Assembly (NCBI GenBank): GCA_940337035.1
Contig: CALNHX010003573.1
Coordinates: 1 to 64,000, forward strand
Direction of reading: 5' to 3'
Source of the DNA: Agriotes lineatus
Taxonomy: Eukaryota; Arthropoda; Insecta; Coleoptera; Elateridae
Length of the DNA: 64,000 nucleotides
Positions 31,432 through 44,170 of this stretch are shown piece by piece. The position numbers and the translations under genes were made by a program. Each line of letters begins with the position of its first letter. Within the stretch, counting starts at the first letter, position 1. The notes beneath the pieces were generated by a model, which was given only the letters and a program-made list of their open reading frames with translations, was not told the origin of the DNA and made no database searches.

Positions 31432-33380
31432 TTAAGTAACAAACGACTTCCGGGATCGTGTCATTATTGAGGTCGAAAAACTCAAAGTTTCGCCTACTTT
31501 CGTAAGGGGCTTCATCAGAAAAAAAGCAAAGGAGCACGGTAACTCAACGTGTAAACCACGCCAGAGGCGAAACTCTTCGAACGATCGGAATGAGAAAGGC
31601 AAGAATTTATAGGCAAATGCCGTCGCGGTTAAACAAGTGCCGTCGCGGATTAGTGGCGGTGGGCGGGGATTAGAAATAAGCACTTTCCACATAAAAGGAA
31701 GGGGAAAGCCTTCGTCCCGATTAAGATTGTGAGGATGTTTGTAACTCTCAATAGCTTCGCGAATCTTTCTGCTAAAGAAGAATGGGGATTTGCAGGTAAT
31801 GGAAGTTTCATCGAAGAGAATTATATGGCCGGTATCGCGTTGGTGTTCGGCGATGGCTTCTAATGAAACGAGACCCGACTTGAGACAGCGCTGGTGCTCA
31901 GGGATGCGAGCTTTCACTGAACCACCTGTTTCACCAATGTATGCAGCATTATAAGAGCAAGGGACTCTATAAATACCTTTAGATGACGTAGTGTTTAATT
32001 TATCTTTAGGTGAAGGAAGAACCTATGAGATTTTGCTCGGGGGTTTACATACTGTTTTAATGCTTTGTTTTCGAAGAAACTTTCCTACGCGGTCGGTGAC
32101 TTGGTGGATATAGGGAAGAAAGACTATTGCTGCAGGAGGAACGGTTTCTGGAGGTTTGGGTGGCCGGGGATGAAGATGGCGATTGATGGCAGACTGTATA
32201 TCCCTAGCACGGTAACCGTTGTTCCTAAGAACTTTTCGAATGTGGTTTAATTCAGCGTGGACATTATCGGGTTGGGATATGGAAACAGTCCGGTGTACAA
32301 GCGAATTGATAACGGGAAGTTTTGTGTAGGATAATGGTGGGAATCGGCATGTAGATAGCGATCAGTGTGAGTGGGTTTGCGATATACAGAATGACCAAGT
32401 TTGCCACTGGGTTAGCGAGAAACCTGTACATCTAAGAAAGGAAGGGAGCCGTTACTTTCTATCTCCATGATAAAGTTAATGTCTAGATGTTGACTATTGA
32501 GATCATTTAAGAAGACGGGTAACGTGCCTTTACCATGTGGCCAAGCCATAAAGGTATCGTCAACGTATCGAAACCAAACCTTAGGTTTTAATTTTGAAGA
32601 TTCCAGAGCTACGGTTTCAAAAGCTTCCATGAAGATATTGGCAACGACAGGTGAAAGAAGAGAACCCAAGAGCTGGCCTTAAAATAGGAAATACGTGGAA
32701 GAGCAAAATTTTTCTATAAGGGCAGGTAGACTCCCCATGCTCCGCTAACAACTGTTGGATTATGACTATGGAATGTGGAATAGCAACTTTAGTAAAAAGG
32801 GAAGTGACATCGAAGCTCACAAGTAAATCCTCAGGTTCAACGCTTATATTGCATATAAGTTCAACGAAATGGGATGAATTGCGAACATACGAGGGAGACT
32901 TACCGGTGAACTTTCCGGGGGTAGTGGTTAGGTAGTTAGCTAATGAGTAAGTAGGGGAATCTGTGGGACTGACAATGGGCCTGAGGGGAATGTCTTGTTT
33001 ATGAATTTTGGAAGACCACAGGGCCGAGGAGGCTTTGAAGCGCGAGAAATCAACCTCCGTTGGATATCAGTGGAAAAATCTGAATATTTTATGAGAGAAG
33101 TGACTTCCCGTTCGATTTTGGAAGTTGGATAGCGAGAAAGTGGGCTAAGAAGAATCTTGGAGTAAAGACTTAATCTTAGTGGTTTACTCTGTTCGATCCA
33201 TAACTACCGTAGCATTACTTTTATCAGCGGACACAATTGAGATGTCGGAATTTGAACGCTGGGTTTTGAGAGAATTCCTTTTGTTTTTTGTAATGTTACT
33301 TTTATGAGGTTTAGATGATCGTAAACACCTCACACATGATATACATGACAGTTTTGTTGTGACAACTGACAATATTCGTA
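31432..33380 (-). pseudogene. Penelope-like element: RT plus GIY-YIG endonuclease, broken
   Basis: The minus strand carries the single gene of a Penelope-like retroelement in order. Near 33200, SADKSNATVVMDR. Near 33000, the PLRPIVS and SPTYSLANYL blocks. Near 32810, SFDVTSLFT. At 32669, MGSLLSPVVANIFMEAF. Near 32575, the catalytic RYVDDTF, then LPFLDVQV. After a linker, YIGETGGSVKARIPEHQRC near 31920 and AIAEHQRDTGH near 31860 mark the C-terminal GIY-YIG endonuclease. Stops and frameshifts split it into at least four pieces. The family primes its own copying at endonuclease cuts. Both ends are near complete, so this is a nearly full-length but dead copy. Confidence 0.85.
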
Positions 33381-33384
33381 AATT

Positions 33385-33465
33385 GCCAGTAATTTTTAAG
33401 TTAAAATGAAATATTGTCAGTAATTTTTAGGTTAAAATTACTAATTTAGCCCACTGGCTAACTGT
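33385..33465. repeat. short tandem duplication beside the Penelope-like element
   Basis: GTAATTTTTAAGTTAAAAT and GTAATTTTTAGGTTAAAAT repeat about 40 bp apart at the 5' edge of the element. Penelope-like elements often carry tandem end repeats, so this may mark its boundary. Confidence 0.4.
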
Positions 33466-35690
33466 GAATTCTGCATTATTTTTATAACAAACTCGTTCGT
33501 TATGATAACGACTGGGTGAATGATGTAATTTTTCGTGGCTACTTGACGCTATGGAAACTGCCACTTTTGCACGTGGGCGTGGAAAAAGGTATTGAATTGA
33601 TGTTATTCTTGTCGTTTCAGCATCGCTTATCGTTTATCATATCATCATCAAATGCATCATTAAGTATTGACTATTCTCCAAATTGGATTGATGACATTTC
33701 TCATTTAGCTCTGATAATTTGGACAATTATAACCAAAATTTTAGCTTGCTTGGAATTTATTTTTAACCTAGATGAATTTTTCCAGACACAAATGTATCCA
33801 TCCAATATTAATCTAACCAGGCATAGCTATATCCCATTCTGTGTTCCAGAAATTTGATTTGAAAATACCATTTCAACTAGATAAAACATGATGCAAACGA
33901 AGGAATATGGGAGACTGTAAAATATAGTGTGATATATGTAATGCGTTTTTCCCCGTGTCGTATACTCTACTTTACTGTGAATTTAGATTGCCCTTTGTAT
34001 GCTAGTTAGCCCAGTCGTAGGGGTACAAGACCCGCTTTTACTTCAGTGCAGCTATGGATATGTCAATATTGCTCTTGCCGGTCTGCTCGTGATCCACTAC
34101 AATGTTGTAATTGTTCATGCAAATCCTACCAGAAATGAAAACCAATCAGTTTACACAAAAAGTAGATCGCATATCCGCAACAAAAGAGTTTTACGAACTG
34201 TTTGATACATGTTAAATTGCGTGCAATATATTTGTATTAGCGATTTAAGTGATTCAAGTCAATCTGACTTTAATAATATACCCTGTAAAAGAAACATACA
34301 TGCATGGACATACATAAAACGAATGCACAATGTTAATAGATAACTGTTATATCAATACGCTATGAATAGTAGCACGGAATAGTCCCCGAGCTTAATGGCG
34401 AATCTACAGGAAATGTTTAAATTCCGCACTCGAATTCACTGATTACGGTCATGACTCCAGTTGCTTGAAGTCACCTGAAGCGCCGTGTCAACAATATTAT
34501 GCAGCACTTTGTCCTGGCGCGTTGAATCAGCAAGTCATTGCATAATGCCTTGCAATAGTAGCTAATAACTTATTACTTATTCACTCGTAATATGTAATTA
34601 TGGTAACTAAACTTGCCTTCATTTCGTAGCAAGATGTCCAAGAGATTAGCTCCGTATGTTGGAAAAGTCGACTAGCTTTCTTGAAGCTCGAATGTCAGCC
34701 GAAATAGCAGCTCCTGGCTATGAACTGCTGTGTCTCTGAGATGTTTCCACAAGCTGGCACTTATTCCTCGGGTGGCGTCTCTTTGGTTTTGGGCGACACG
34801 CACAGCTCGCTTGTTGGCAAGCGACTTTTCCCCGTGCCTCTAAGCCCGCGCATAACTTGCTTTGTTCTATTAATAACTTTACTCAAAGACTAAATCAGCT
34901 GGTTTGCGCCTACAAACTTACGCGCGACATTTGTAGGTTTTAAATGCATAATACGTTTTAATCTAATTACTACAATGTAAGAAATACAGTTTAGTTTTAT
35001 TACTAGCAGACTAATGGTTGAATATCAAGATAATTATTAAATATCAAGGTGCCACGAACTCGGCGGTTACATATATAATATATGAATCACTGGTAGAAAT
35101 AGTATTTCTAGTACGACATGGTGGTAGTAAAAATATGATACATAATCGTTTGCTATTTCAATTAAAAGAAATTGTAATTAAACACAAGTCTATCAAAGCC
35201 ATGAAAAACAGCATGACAATCAATATTATCTGTCAGAATAGTCCCTATGATTCTGAAACGATTAGTTTGCAAACCATTGCCTTTATGAAAATAATAAGTA
35301 CGATCAAATTTTGTGCCGCATTTAGTAATCTTTGCACGGTTGACGTAATAATTAAGAAAAACTAAAACCATTAATTCCTACCATCTTTATATGTCCCCCT
35401 TTTTGGGAGGCTTTGAGAGAATAATGATTACCGCGGGTGTTTCAATACCAATACCAAAATCCAATTTTCTGAGACCTTCTGCACGAAGTGGCTCAAAACC
35501 GTTATGACCTTAACAGTCGATTGGAAAACCTACGGGTGTTGACTGTATTCTAACCCACTAATATGGTTTTTGATTAGAATATTCCGACCACAGAGTCATA
35601 ATTAGTATTTCTCTATATGCTAAAAAGCGTTTTCTTTTACGTGTTCTAACTTTCTGAGCTTTAGTCTAATGTCGAACTGTAGTCTTTCAT
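33466..35690. other. no gene seen
   Basis: Non-coding DNA with short motifless frames (33516-33857, 35018-35365). The 34.38-34.90 kb part is richer in CpG and complex sequence, including a small inverted repeat around GCTCGCTTGTTGGCAAGCGA, and might hold regulatory DNA. Confidence 0.35.
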
Positions 35691-35692
35691 AT

Positions 35693-36340
35693 TTTTACTT
35701 CCCTCGTATGAAAGACGAAGGAAGTATTGTAATCACGAAAAAATCACCTTCCTAGATTTCTTCGGATCTTAACGTTTCAAGGTCCCTAGATGACGAAAAA
35801 GAGGTTTTCTTGATTCGTCTTTCTGTCTGTTTGTCTGCCTGTCTGTCTGTCTGTCTGTCTGTTGGCAGTATGCTCAAAAACTATTTGTCTGAGGAAGAAG
35901 ATATTTTGCATACATATTATATATCTACCTCACATGAAACCGGTACAATTTCATACAAATATATATATATAGGGTGAGCACCTTAAAAAACTATAATTTG
36001 GTTTATTTTTGGGGTAATTTTGAAATAGAAAAAAGTAATAACTTTCACATAGGTCAGGATTTACATTTGCCGAAAATAAGACTCAAACGATACAGGATAA
36101 TGTGACAAAAAAGTAAAAAAGTTTCAAAAAAAACCCGTTCTGTTCAAGAGAGGCGCGCGCCGCACTTATTTCTGTAAGGCTTGATGGCGCAGTTGGAATT
36201 TCGCTGCAGTTACATCCTCTGCGGAGATGCGGTGACGATAGCTATGCAGGTGCGGCGGGTTCAAACCCCAGCAAGATACTTTTCGTTTAAATTTGCAAAT
36301 TGATCTAATTCGGGTGAGGGAAGTTCTGGGTAAATCCTTT
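35693..36340. repeat. ACTTCC-hairpin repeat family, copy 1
   Basis: It begins with the hairpin TACTTCC...GGAAGTA (35696-35726), then GGTCCCTAGATGACGAAAAA and a GTCT array (35822-35863). Downstream CAGGATTTACATTTGCCGAA and ATACAGGATAATGT parallel the copy at 45790-46200. A tRNA-like segment follows at its end. Non-coding. Confidence 0.6.
36184..36290 (+). repeat. tRNA-derived SINE-like segment
   Basis: Box-A-like TGATGGCGCAGTTGG near 36182 and box-B-like GGGTTCAAACCCC (36257-36269) are about 75 nt apart, too far for a normal tRNA without an intron. Only part of the acceptor stem pairs. A SINE head or tRNA pseudogene is more likely than a working gene. Confidence 0.4.
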
Positions 36341-36424
36341 TACAGATTCTTTTAGAATGTATTAAATAATTTCGAAATTACGATCAACGTACGAAAAGTA
36401 GGCAAAATAGGCACTTCGAATGCT

Positions 36425-37830
36425 AAGGGTTAACAGGAGGCGATGAAAATTCCCAAAGCTATTAGAGAAATGGGCAGAGAGGAAATAGATATGCTGAGTA
36501 TCAGTAAAACGCCATGGTCCGGATCCGGAAAATACATTGTAGGCAACCACCAAGTATTCAACGCGAACAATAATGGGTCAAATCATTGCGAAAGAGTTGC
36601 AGTAATCGTAGAAGAACACGCAAGAACCTGAGTTAAAAATTACACCGTTATATTGGGTAGAGTTATCCTTATATAGCTTAACCTAAGACCATTCTGCAGC
36701 AACATACCTACTTAGATCTACGCTGCTAGCAATAAGGAAGAACTCTAAACGTTTTACAGCAGCATGAAAATATATAATTTTGCCTACTTACCAGTCCTAT
36801 ACACATCATCAAAAACATGAGATAACATTATATTCAAAAACTAGTTAATGAACTTGTTATAAGTATATTTTGAAAATACAAAAAAGGAGAATAACCTCCT
36901 ATTAACTTTAATACTAAATTTAATTTACTAAATAACTAAATAACAAAGGAAACAATAAACCACTTATTAAAAAGAATGAAAGCAACAGGAAGAAAGCTCT
37001 TTCAAGCCAAATACATAGATTTCCTCCTAACTGTGTAAAAAAATCGGATAATGGGATAGTTATGGACAACTTCAACGCCAAAGTTAGAAAATGCAAACTC
37101 GATAATGTTGTAGGAGACCATGGTTTAGACCTGGAAAATTAAAGAGGAGACAGACTTGTTGAATTCTGCCAGGAAGAAGGTTTTAAGGTGTCAAATCCCC
37201 AGTATCACCAAGACAATTATATACGTTAAAATCAAACGAATATGCAGAACATAAACTAGTTGGAAACCAGTTCGAAACTGGGTAAAATCAGTAATCCCAT
37301 GGGCTGAGATCAGGTCAGACCATAATCCCATGGCAATGTTGCTGCGTGCGAGACTCAACAATACCAGTAAAAGTAAAAGATCCTCAAGATATAATTTATC
37401 GCAGCTAAAAGAAGAAAGCATTGAAAAGACGATCAGTAAGCAACTGCATAATAACCTTAAGAACAGTGCAGAGATTGGCGAAGAAGTAAAGATCACTTAG
37501 AAGAAATCAAAGAATCTATTGTAAAACCGCGTTATAACCACCTTAAGATAGAAGAACTAACTATGACGAACAGAAGAATCTTAAAATTATTATGCCTACA
37601 CAGGGAAAACATCGTCAGAGTACTTGAGGTTAATGACATTGTATGCCTTATAAAGAGAAAAAAACTAGAGTTCATCGGATGCAAGGCAAAATAGAAAGCA
37701 GACGAGCTTCAAGCCGAAAAAGACATCAACATCAGCACACTGTTTAGAACAGCAGTAAATAAAATACAAATCGGCCTGATGAAGTTCCCGGAGGACATGG
37801 GACATGTCGAATTAAGAACTAAATAATAGA
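36425..37830 (+). pseudogene. LINE endonuclease-domain relic
   Basis: The frame at 36443-36631 encodes MGREEIDMLSISKTPWSGSG, then NGSNHCERVAVIV, matching the start of the apurinic-type endonuclease of insect LINEs (ID-L-I-ET-W-G-G, with ET changed to KT). Near 37060, MDNFNAKVRK and VVGDHGLDLEN and then GDRLVEFCQEEGFKVSN match the 'GDFNA' block. Later pieces are too broken to follow, and no RT palm is seen before about 37830. Several stops and frame changes show it is old. Confidence 0.7.
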
Positions 37831-40800
37831 GTAGCATTTCATGAGATAACATGCCTTCCATTGATAAACATTTAAATATTTCTGGGCCAATATAAAATTT
37901 TTTGTAGTTTTAAAATTAAAAGTTTTACTTGAGGACTTGGGAAAGGTGTTAATGTTGAATTTTGGATTCACTAATGCTTTAGCGTTTTCACATCAGCTCA
38001 TGACGATGGTTCTAGAGTTAAAACTGTCAGTACTTTTCTGAATCAAAGATTTTTTTTGCTTCGTAGTATACCCAAGAAAGATCACTTAACAATGCAGAAG
38101 TAATGGACTCCAACATCTTAATAGTTTTAGCTAGGGTACGCGAAGTGCAAATAGAAAACTCCCAATGTTAATTCTTGTTGTCCTAAAAATAAACGAGATT
38201 GCAATTATTATGCAGCTAATTAGATTTTCAGTTGCCAATATTTCATTAAATTATTGATTAATCTCCTGATTGGTAGCTAAGGAAATCTTAAATTTCACGC
38301 AAACTACAGCATCGCATTAAAAACTATTTAAGTCTTGGAAGTTATTAACTGAGCTAAATTGGAAAATATTTTGAACATAAAATAAAATTTGTCCACATTT
38401 AACATTTTCATAGTAGTATAACATGATTCAATCGCATTGTTAAATACTTCTCATGCACTTTATGGTATTTCATTTGCACCTGTATACAAGGCATTTCAAT
38501 CTTAATTAGTATGTCAGCATTTTTTCTGTTTTCACTCAGCTCATGCTAGACTTTTATATAGTGATTTGCTGTTACACGACTGGATTAATCGAAATATTAG
38601 ATTAAGTGACAAACAAGTTTCTGAGTCTACACATGCAATTTGTCTGAATTTACAGACTTGTTTACCACTTAATTAAATATTTGGAAAAATCCGATTGTCG
38701 CCTTGGCGGAAAAGCGTTACCAATGACAGCAGAATTTTCCGAAGTGAAAATATCATTTTTATATTAAGATGCATGAAATAACTTAAGTACTACTTCTATT
38801 ATGTGCTATTTTATTTTATGTCTAAACATAGAATCTTTTTAAGTAGCAGTCTGGCGCACACCTCAAACTTTAAGTTTTGGATTATTCGCAGACATATTCT
38901 CAATAACCGCCCTAATCTTAAATTTATTTGATCACCCCTATAATCAGCTCCCTATCTATTCTTGGAGCATCAGAAACGTGTTGTTATGTAATTATGAAAC
39001 GACAATTATTGTGAAAAGAGCTGTAAAAGAGCTGACAAATTAAATTCTTTATCCTTGTTGCATGTTGAAAGTCATCTACCTAATTAATTGCCCTATCACT
39101 ATTAAACCACGGTGTTAACTACAATATAATAAAATAATAAGTCATATTCTTATTCATGTTAGTCCTACTTAGTTTAAAGACATTTTATATAACACTTTAC
39201 GCTTCGAGGTATTGGGGTTGCCTATCCTGAATTTGTAAGGTTTTCCAAATGTTTTTGCAAGGTGCTTATCTTCTCTGCCATTTTCCAATTTCGCGCTGGT
39301 GCAAAAATATTGCTATGTGAAATACATTTGTGGAGTCAAATGTTCCATTTATTTGGGATTATTTGCTTGCATCTATCCATCCTTGAGGAATCGATATTGC
39401 GTTACGCTTCATTTGTGGAAATTTGGTGATGTTACTGGAAGAATTATTTTTCGTGATTTTCTCAAAAACAGACATTTTCTGGAATTGTACCTGTCCCAGC
39501 ACATGCTACAATCTTGGAAAACAGAGCAATGCAATGCAACGGTAGGCCCTAGCTTCTTTTGTATTAATTGCTTCGATTCTAAGCTCTCCAATTTTCATCT
39601 CTTTTTAGTACGGACGAAAAGCAATTTGTCGTATAGCTATCGCCCTCTTCTGGCTTTAGCCGAATTATTTATGGGGATTCCGTTTTTGCAAAAGTCTCTA
39701 TGTTAATCCACTTTTGGGCCCCATCGGCGAGCTATATATTACCTGCAACCGAAGGTTGTAATGTGAAACAACCGTTCGTGCAATCGACAACCACTTGTCG
39801 TCATAATTTCTATCTTCTGGAAAGCTTTGCTTATGCTTGTGGTCGCCTTCTATGACGCCTGCTTTGTATCTGGTGTCCTGCAACAGAAGGTCTGTCTTTA
39901 ACTAATCTATTCCGCTGCGTTAAATAATTAGAGCACAATATAGCCCGCGGGCTCGATATCACCTACAAAATGGGATTATTTGTAACTTGCTAGTGGTTCG
40001 TGTTAATTTTAATGTATTCATCAAATACCAGATTTGATTCGTGTTTAGGTAAACATAGTATATCTGATAACTTACCTATTTAAGGAAAATATTCCAAATT
40101 ATTCAGGTCACCGTTTACGTAAGATTATTTGTCATTTGTCAAAGGTTTTTAATTAATTACTAAGCGTATTCCGGGGTATGTTACGGGCCTAATCCGAACC
40201 AAGTAGTCTGTAGGACCTATTCTTTGATTATTAATAACATGAGAATGCATTGGTGGTGTTTGCGTCAAATCCAATTGCTGTTATGTGCTTTTACCGGCCA
40301 TTTGAGAATATCTTGATTTCGTTATAGACCACCGAGTTACCGATTGGTAATGCGAATTGTTTATTCTACCGTAAATTTTTGTAGCATTTATTTCCCATAA
40401 ACTTTCATAACTTTTAATTGCTATATGCATATTTGACTTTTTAAACTTTTGGTACACGGTTTTTTGTACTGTTTATCCGGTATTATTGTGGTTTATAAAT
40501 GTACTGAGCACCCATTAATCAATATAATTATACTTCCCCCTTATTTATGCCTGAGAATTTTATTTATGCGCTCTTGCCGTTCTCCGTCTCTTTTTCAGGG
40601 ATTGGTAAAGTAGCGTTTTCTTGAAAAGTACATGATTTATTTAGCAAAATGTCTGGGTTAGTTGCTATCTGGCGCCCATTGTTTTAAGTTTAAAGTTAGA
40701 ATCCCTCGTTTACCCCACGACCAGCTCCGGCTGAGAAGTTGGCTGCCTTTGTTACTCTCCTAGTTAATTGTGAGAGTGACGCAACATCTTTTCTTTCTGA

Positions 40801-41560
40801 TTTTTCATCGTGTATTGTGTATTCTCTATTTCGTAATTTCTGGCCTCCTAGTCAGTAAGTAAATAAGTAAGTAAATTCATAGTATTACACTTTGTGTTGT
40901 TTCTAACAGGCCCGAATTACTATATCAAGGGAAACAAGAAGAAGATTTATTGAATTTAGACAGCGAAGCACTGATAAATGAGCATCTTGTTCTCGCTTCG
41001 CATATTACTCCAACTATTGGGAGAATCTTGTAACTTCTAGAAAGCTATTTATCTTTATCTTTAAGCGAACACATAAGTAACATTTTGTGGATAAGATTTT
41101 TTTCGTGTTGTAGCTATAGAACTTCTGGGTTCAGCACCAGAAGGTATTGTCCTGCATGTAGGCCATGCAAACTTTCAATATTGACAGAAACGTGCATATT
41201 TTTTCTATTTTAGTACGTATTAATATTTCCTAATAGATCTTTGACCTATATATTTTAGGTGATTACTTACGTATTGGATTTTATAAAGATTTTATCAGAG
41301 ATGACAGACCACTCTTTACAGTAAATATATTGTGTAAGGTTTTTTTTTTGAAACATTGAATTTTGCTTTGACAAACCATTTACACGTTTTAATCTTTTAT
41401 TTAGAAAAATTGTAAGTAGCTAGTATTTTTTTCTATCATGTAAAGTGCCTTGATTCCTTATAGTCACATGTTTACATATCCCACTTATGCCACAATGCTA
41501 ACTATTATTGCTGTTAACGTGGACAGTTTTCGTCAAATTATTCTTCTTCCAATGTATGCA
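37831..41560. other. no gene seen
   Basis: About 3.7 kb of non-coding DNA. Frames at 39299-39706 and 41450-41680 have no family resemblance; the second overlaps a palindrome. I see no RNA gene. Confidence 0.4.
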
Positions 41561-41565
41561 CAAAT

Positions 41566-41760
41566 AACATGTGATCAAACGAAAATGAAATCAAGCTTGG
41601 CTTTGAAAATTGAAAAGATATGTCTATTATTAACTCACATTATGTTGGATATGGGCTGTCATAATAGCTATCATATTTAAAAACATCAGAAGTAATCGCA
41701 CATATTTAATTTTTTCAAAGCCAAGCTTGATTTCGTTTTCATTTGCTCACATGTTATATA
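41566..41760. repeat. long palindrome (foldback element)
   Basis: The arm AACATGTGATCAAACGAAAA at 41566 and its continuation to about 41625 pairs with the reverse complement ending near 41760. The arms share AATCAAGCTTGGCTTTGAAA exactly. Loop about 75 bp, no gene. Confidence 0.75.
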
Positions 41761-41910
41761 ACACGGTTTCTGAATACCATATGTATAAGTGTAAAATAAA
41801 ATAGGGGTAGCCTAGAGGAAGGTATAAAAATGGAGAGATTGGTTGTGTTTTTTCACTGCCGATTCTTTATGTATACTTGAAAGTTAAACAGTGTTTATAT
41901 GGAATTGTTT

Positions 41911-42869
41911 TTACTTCCTTTTACAATAAAGGAAGTATTGGATTCACCCTAAAATTCGAAATTGAGTTTTCAACAGATGTTCGTGTTCTAGAACCCCTGA
42001 TCTCAAAAAACATGTTGCTGTTCATTGATCTGTCTGTCAGTCTGTGTGTCTGTCTGTGTCAGACGTGTGTGAACAGAATATCTCAAAAACGAAAAAACGT
42101 ATGGCGCTGAAACATGATATATAAGTTTTGTGTACTATCTAGATACAACAGTAAACTTTTGCAGCAAATCGCATAACCGGAAATATGATGTTCACTCTTG
42201 TAATTTTTCAGTTTTTTTCCGATTTTCTCAAAAACGGCTCTAACGATATTTTTCAAACTTTTGCATTTTTATTAGATTTTTGACGTGTGTTCATGCGAGC
42301 TAGGTGATTTTCCAGTTTAATATCTCTAAAACGGGTTTCTTTTGTTTTTTTTTGTTTATTAACTTCTATTTTCAATAGAACCCCCGATATGTTATTTCAT
42401 TTTTGAATTCAGCTTACAATTTTAGAGAAAATCGTACGACACTCATTAATGACCAATAGAAAAATTAGTTCACGAGCCGTAACCAAGACAATAAAAAAAT
42501 TTCTTGGAAATTTTTTGTAGGTAGACCAACCTAACTGTGAGGGTCTGTGGCGTTACGATTTTCTTACCGAATCTGCATTCGAGCATTAATTCATATCCGG
42601 AAATTATTTTCGTGCATTCCAACAACGTCCTAATTTGCCCTCGCGTCCCGCTCGGGCAAATTAATACGACGTTGTTGGACCGCACTCAAAAAAATTTCCG
42701 GAAAGAATTAATGCTCTTATGAGATTATATGTGAAAATTTGTTTCTTTAGTTAACGTTCTATTTTGTACAGTTTCTGTAGAATTTGTAATATTTGATAAA
42801 TTTTGACAAATGCTTAAAAATTAAAAATAACATTTTTGGCTAATTATAAGGTCACTGTAAAAGGAAGTA
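41911..42869. mobile_element. ACTTCC-hairpin family with terminal inverted repeats
   Basis: TACTTCCTTTTACA at 41911 is matched by TGTAAAAGGAAGTA at 42856-42869. The left end also folds on itself (TTCCTTTTACAATAAAGGAA). A GTCT/GTGT array lies at about 42028-42062, followed by ATCTCAAAAACG-type phrases. There is no coding frame. No clear target duplication was found. The class is unknown. Confidence 0.6.
42573..42717. repeat. palindrome nested in the 41.9-kb element
   Basis: GAGCATTAATTCATATCCGG and CCAACAACGTCCTAATTTGC pair with the right half (GGGCAAATTAATACGACGTT, then CCGGAAAGAATTAATGCTC) around a 13-nt GC-rich loop. Overlapping open frames on both strands are by-products of the symmetry. 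Confidence 0.75.
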
Positions 42870-43700
42870 GGTGCTTGTATCACACCAAATTTTTGTCAAT
42901 ATAATATTGAGCAAGGTGACATTTTTATTGATCTTTTTTAGACTATGTCAATCTTGAACATTTGAATCATATGTAGTTTGCGTCAGGATCGAATATTATT
43001 TCTGCTCATTTTAAAATATTAAAATAGAATTTTAATCAGCGTTAGTTTTGGTTTATATCTATAAAAAACTGGGCAAGAGGGGATGTAGACTGGATTTTTA
43101 AAATCGCCTCGTTGGTAGATTTTCTTTCATATAATGGTGAATTCATTATGGTGTGTTCACTCCAATCGTAGAGTGAATCCTAATTTTTTTGGGTGAGATG
43201 CAGATTTTACAGCGCCGCTGTCTGTTCTAAGCTCCTGGATAACGCAAAGTATTTTTTTTCTTCTTCTCTCTACATAATGTCGTTGTAGTCCAGATATAAG
43301 ACTCGTTAAAACTTCCGTGTGTGATTCTTCGATTAAGTGCTTAGAATTCGAAGAAGATACACGCACGGTGCGTTTGAACGAATTTTAAAATAACAGGATC
43401 CCAGCAATAGCCGTTCAAAAAAGCTTTATTGGTTACTGATATTTTCAAAATTCTGAAAATACAAAAGCACGATACCCCACATGCAGCAAACACAATGCTT
43501 AGAACCTGTACAGCATATCATAGCGCAAGTTACTCAATTTATTTTATAGGAACCAAGAATCTGTGCACCTTAACCAGTGAAAGGAAAAATTCAAACAAAC
43601 TTCGGAGCCAAAGTTCTTGCTTCAGCATTCGGCCCCGACTCAAATTTTGTTGTTCTCTGAATGTCATTTTTTGGCAGTGGTCTATTATGATATGTTTTAT

Positions 43701-43869
43701 CGGACTTTTTCCACTGTCTGGGTTCAAATCCCGAGGTAGGCATAAGTGTACGTAAAAGACGTACAATATCAGTCCTTCTCAGGACTAACTAGGAACACCT
43801 AAAGACGGGAGTAGATCAAAACTCCCGAAACGTCTAGTGATATACACCCTAGACAGTGGAAAAGGTCCG
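43701..43869. mobile_element. inverted-repeat element with tRNA box B
   Basis: CGGACTTTTTCCACTGTCTG at 43701 pairs with the reverse complement ending at 43869. Just inside the left arm is GGTTCAAATCCCGA (43721-43734), a box-B match; TGGCAGTGG near 43673 could be a decayed box A. An inner hairpin ACGGGAG/CTCCCG is also present. A SINE/MITE mixture is possible. Confidence 0.5.
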
Positions 43870-44170
43870 TTAAAATAAATCAAATTTTAATAAAAGAACT
43901 GAGGGAGCTCATAACGATACATTTGCTTTCGTGTAATTTTATTATAACATTTTTTTAATACAATCAAGCGTTACATTTGTAACTCTTTTATTTATAGTTA
44001 ACTACCTTTGCTGCCTGCTATTAGTTTAACGTATTAGTTAATTTTTTATTTTACTCATACTTTTAGCGTAATACTTTAATTTATTTTGGATTTCATTCGA
44101 ATTGGACTGATTTAATCCTCACGTCTATGGCGTTGAGTAAATAAGTTTATCTACTCCGGTGAGATAAGTA
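43870..44170. other. no gene seen
   Basis: AT-rich spacer with no convincing feature. Confidence 0.4.

Noticed and set aside
33516..33857. 113-codon plus-strand frame
   Set aside because: No motif, AT-driven composition, no splice or promoter context.
35822..35863. GTCT array as a possible CRISPR or satellite
   Set aside because: It is a simple 4-bp microsatellite inside a dispersed repeat, with no spacers.
42470..42722. Overlapping plus and minus frames of 61-71 codons
   Set aside because: They arise from the perfect palindrome at 42573-42717.
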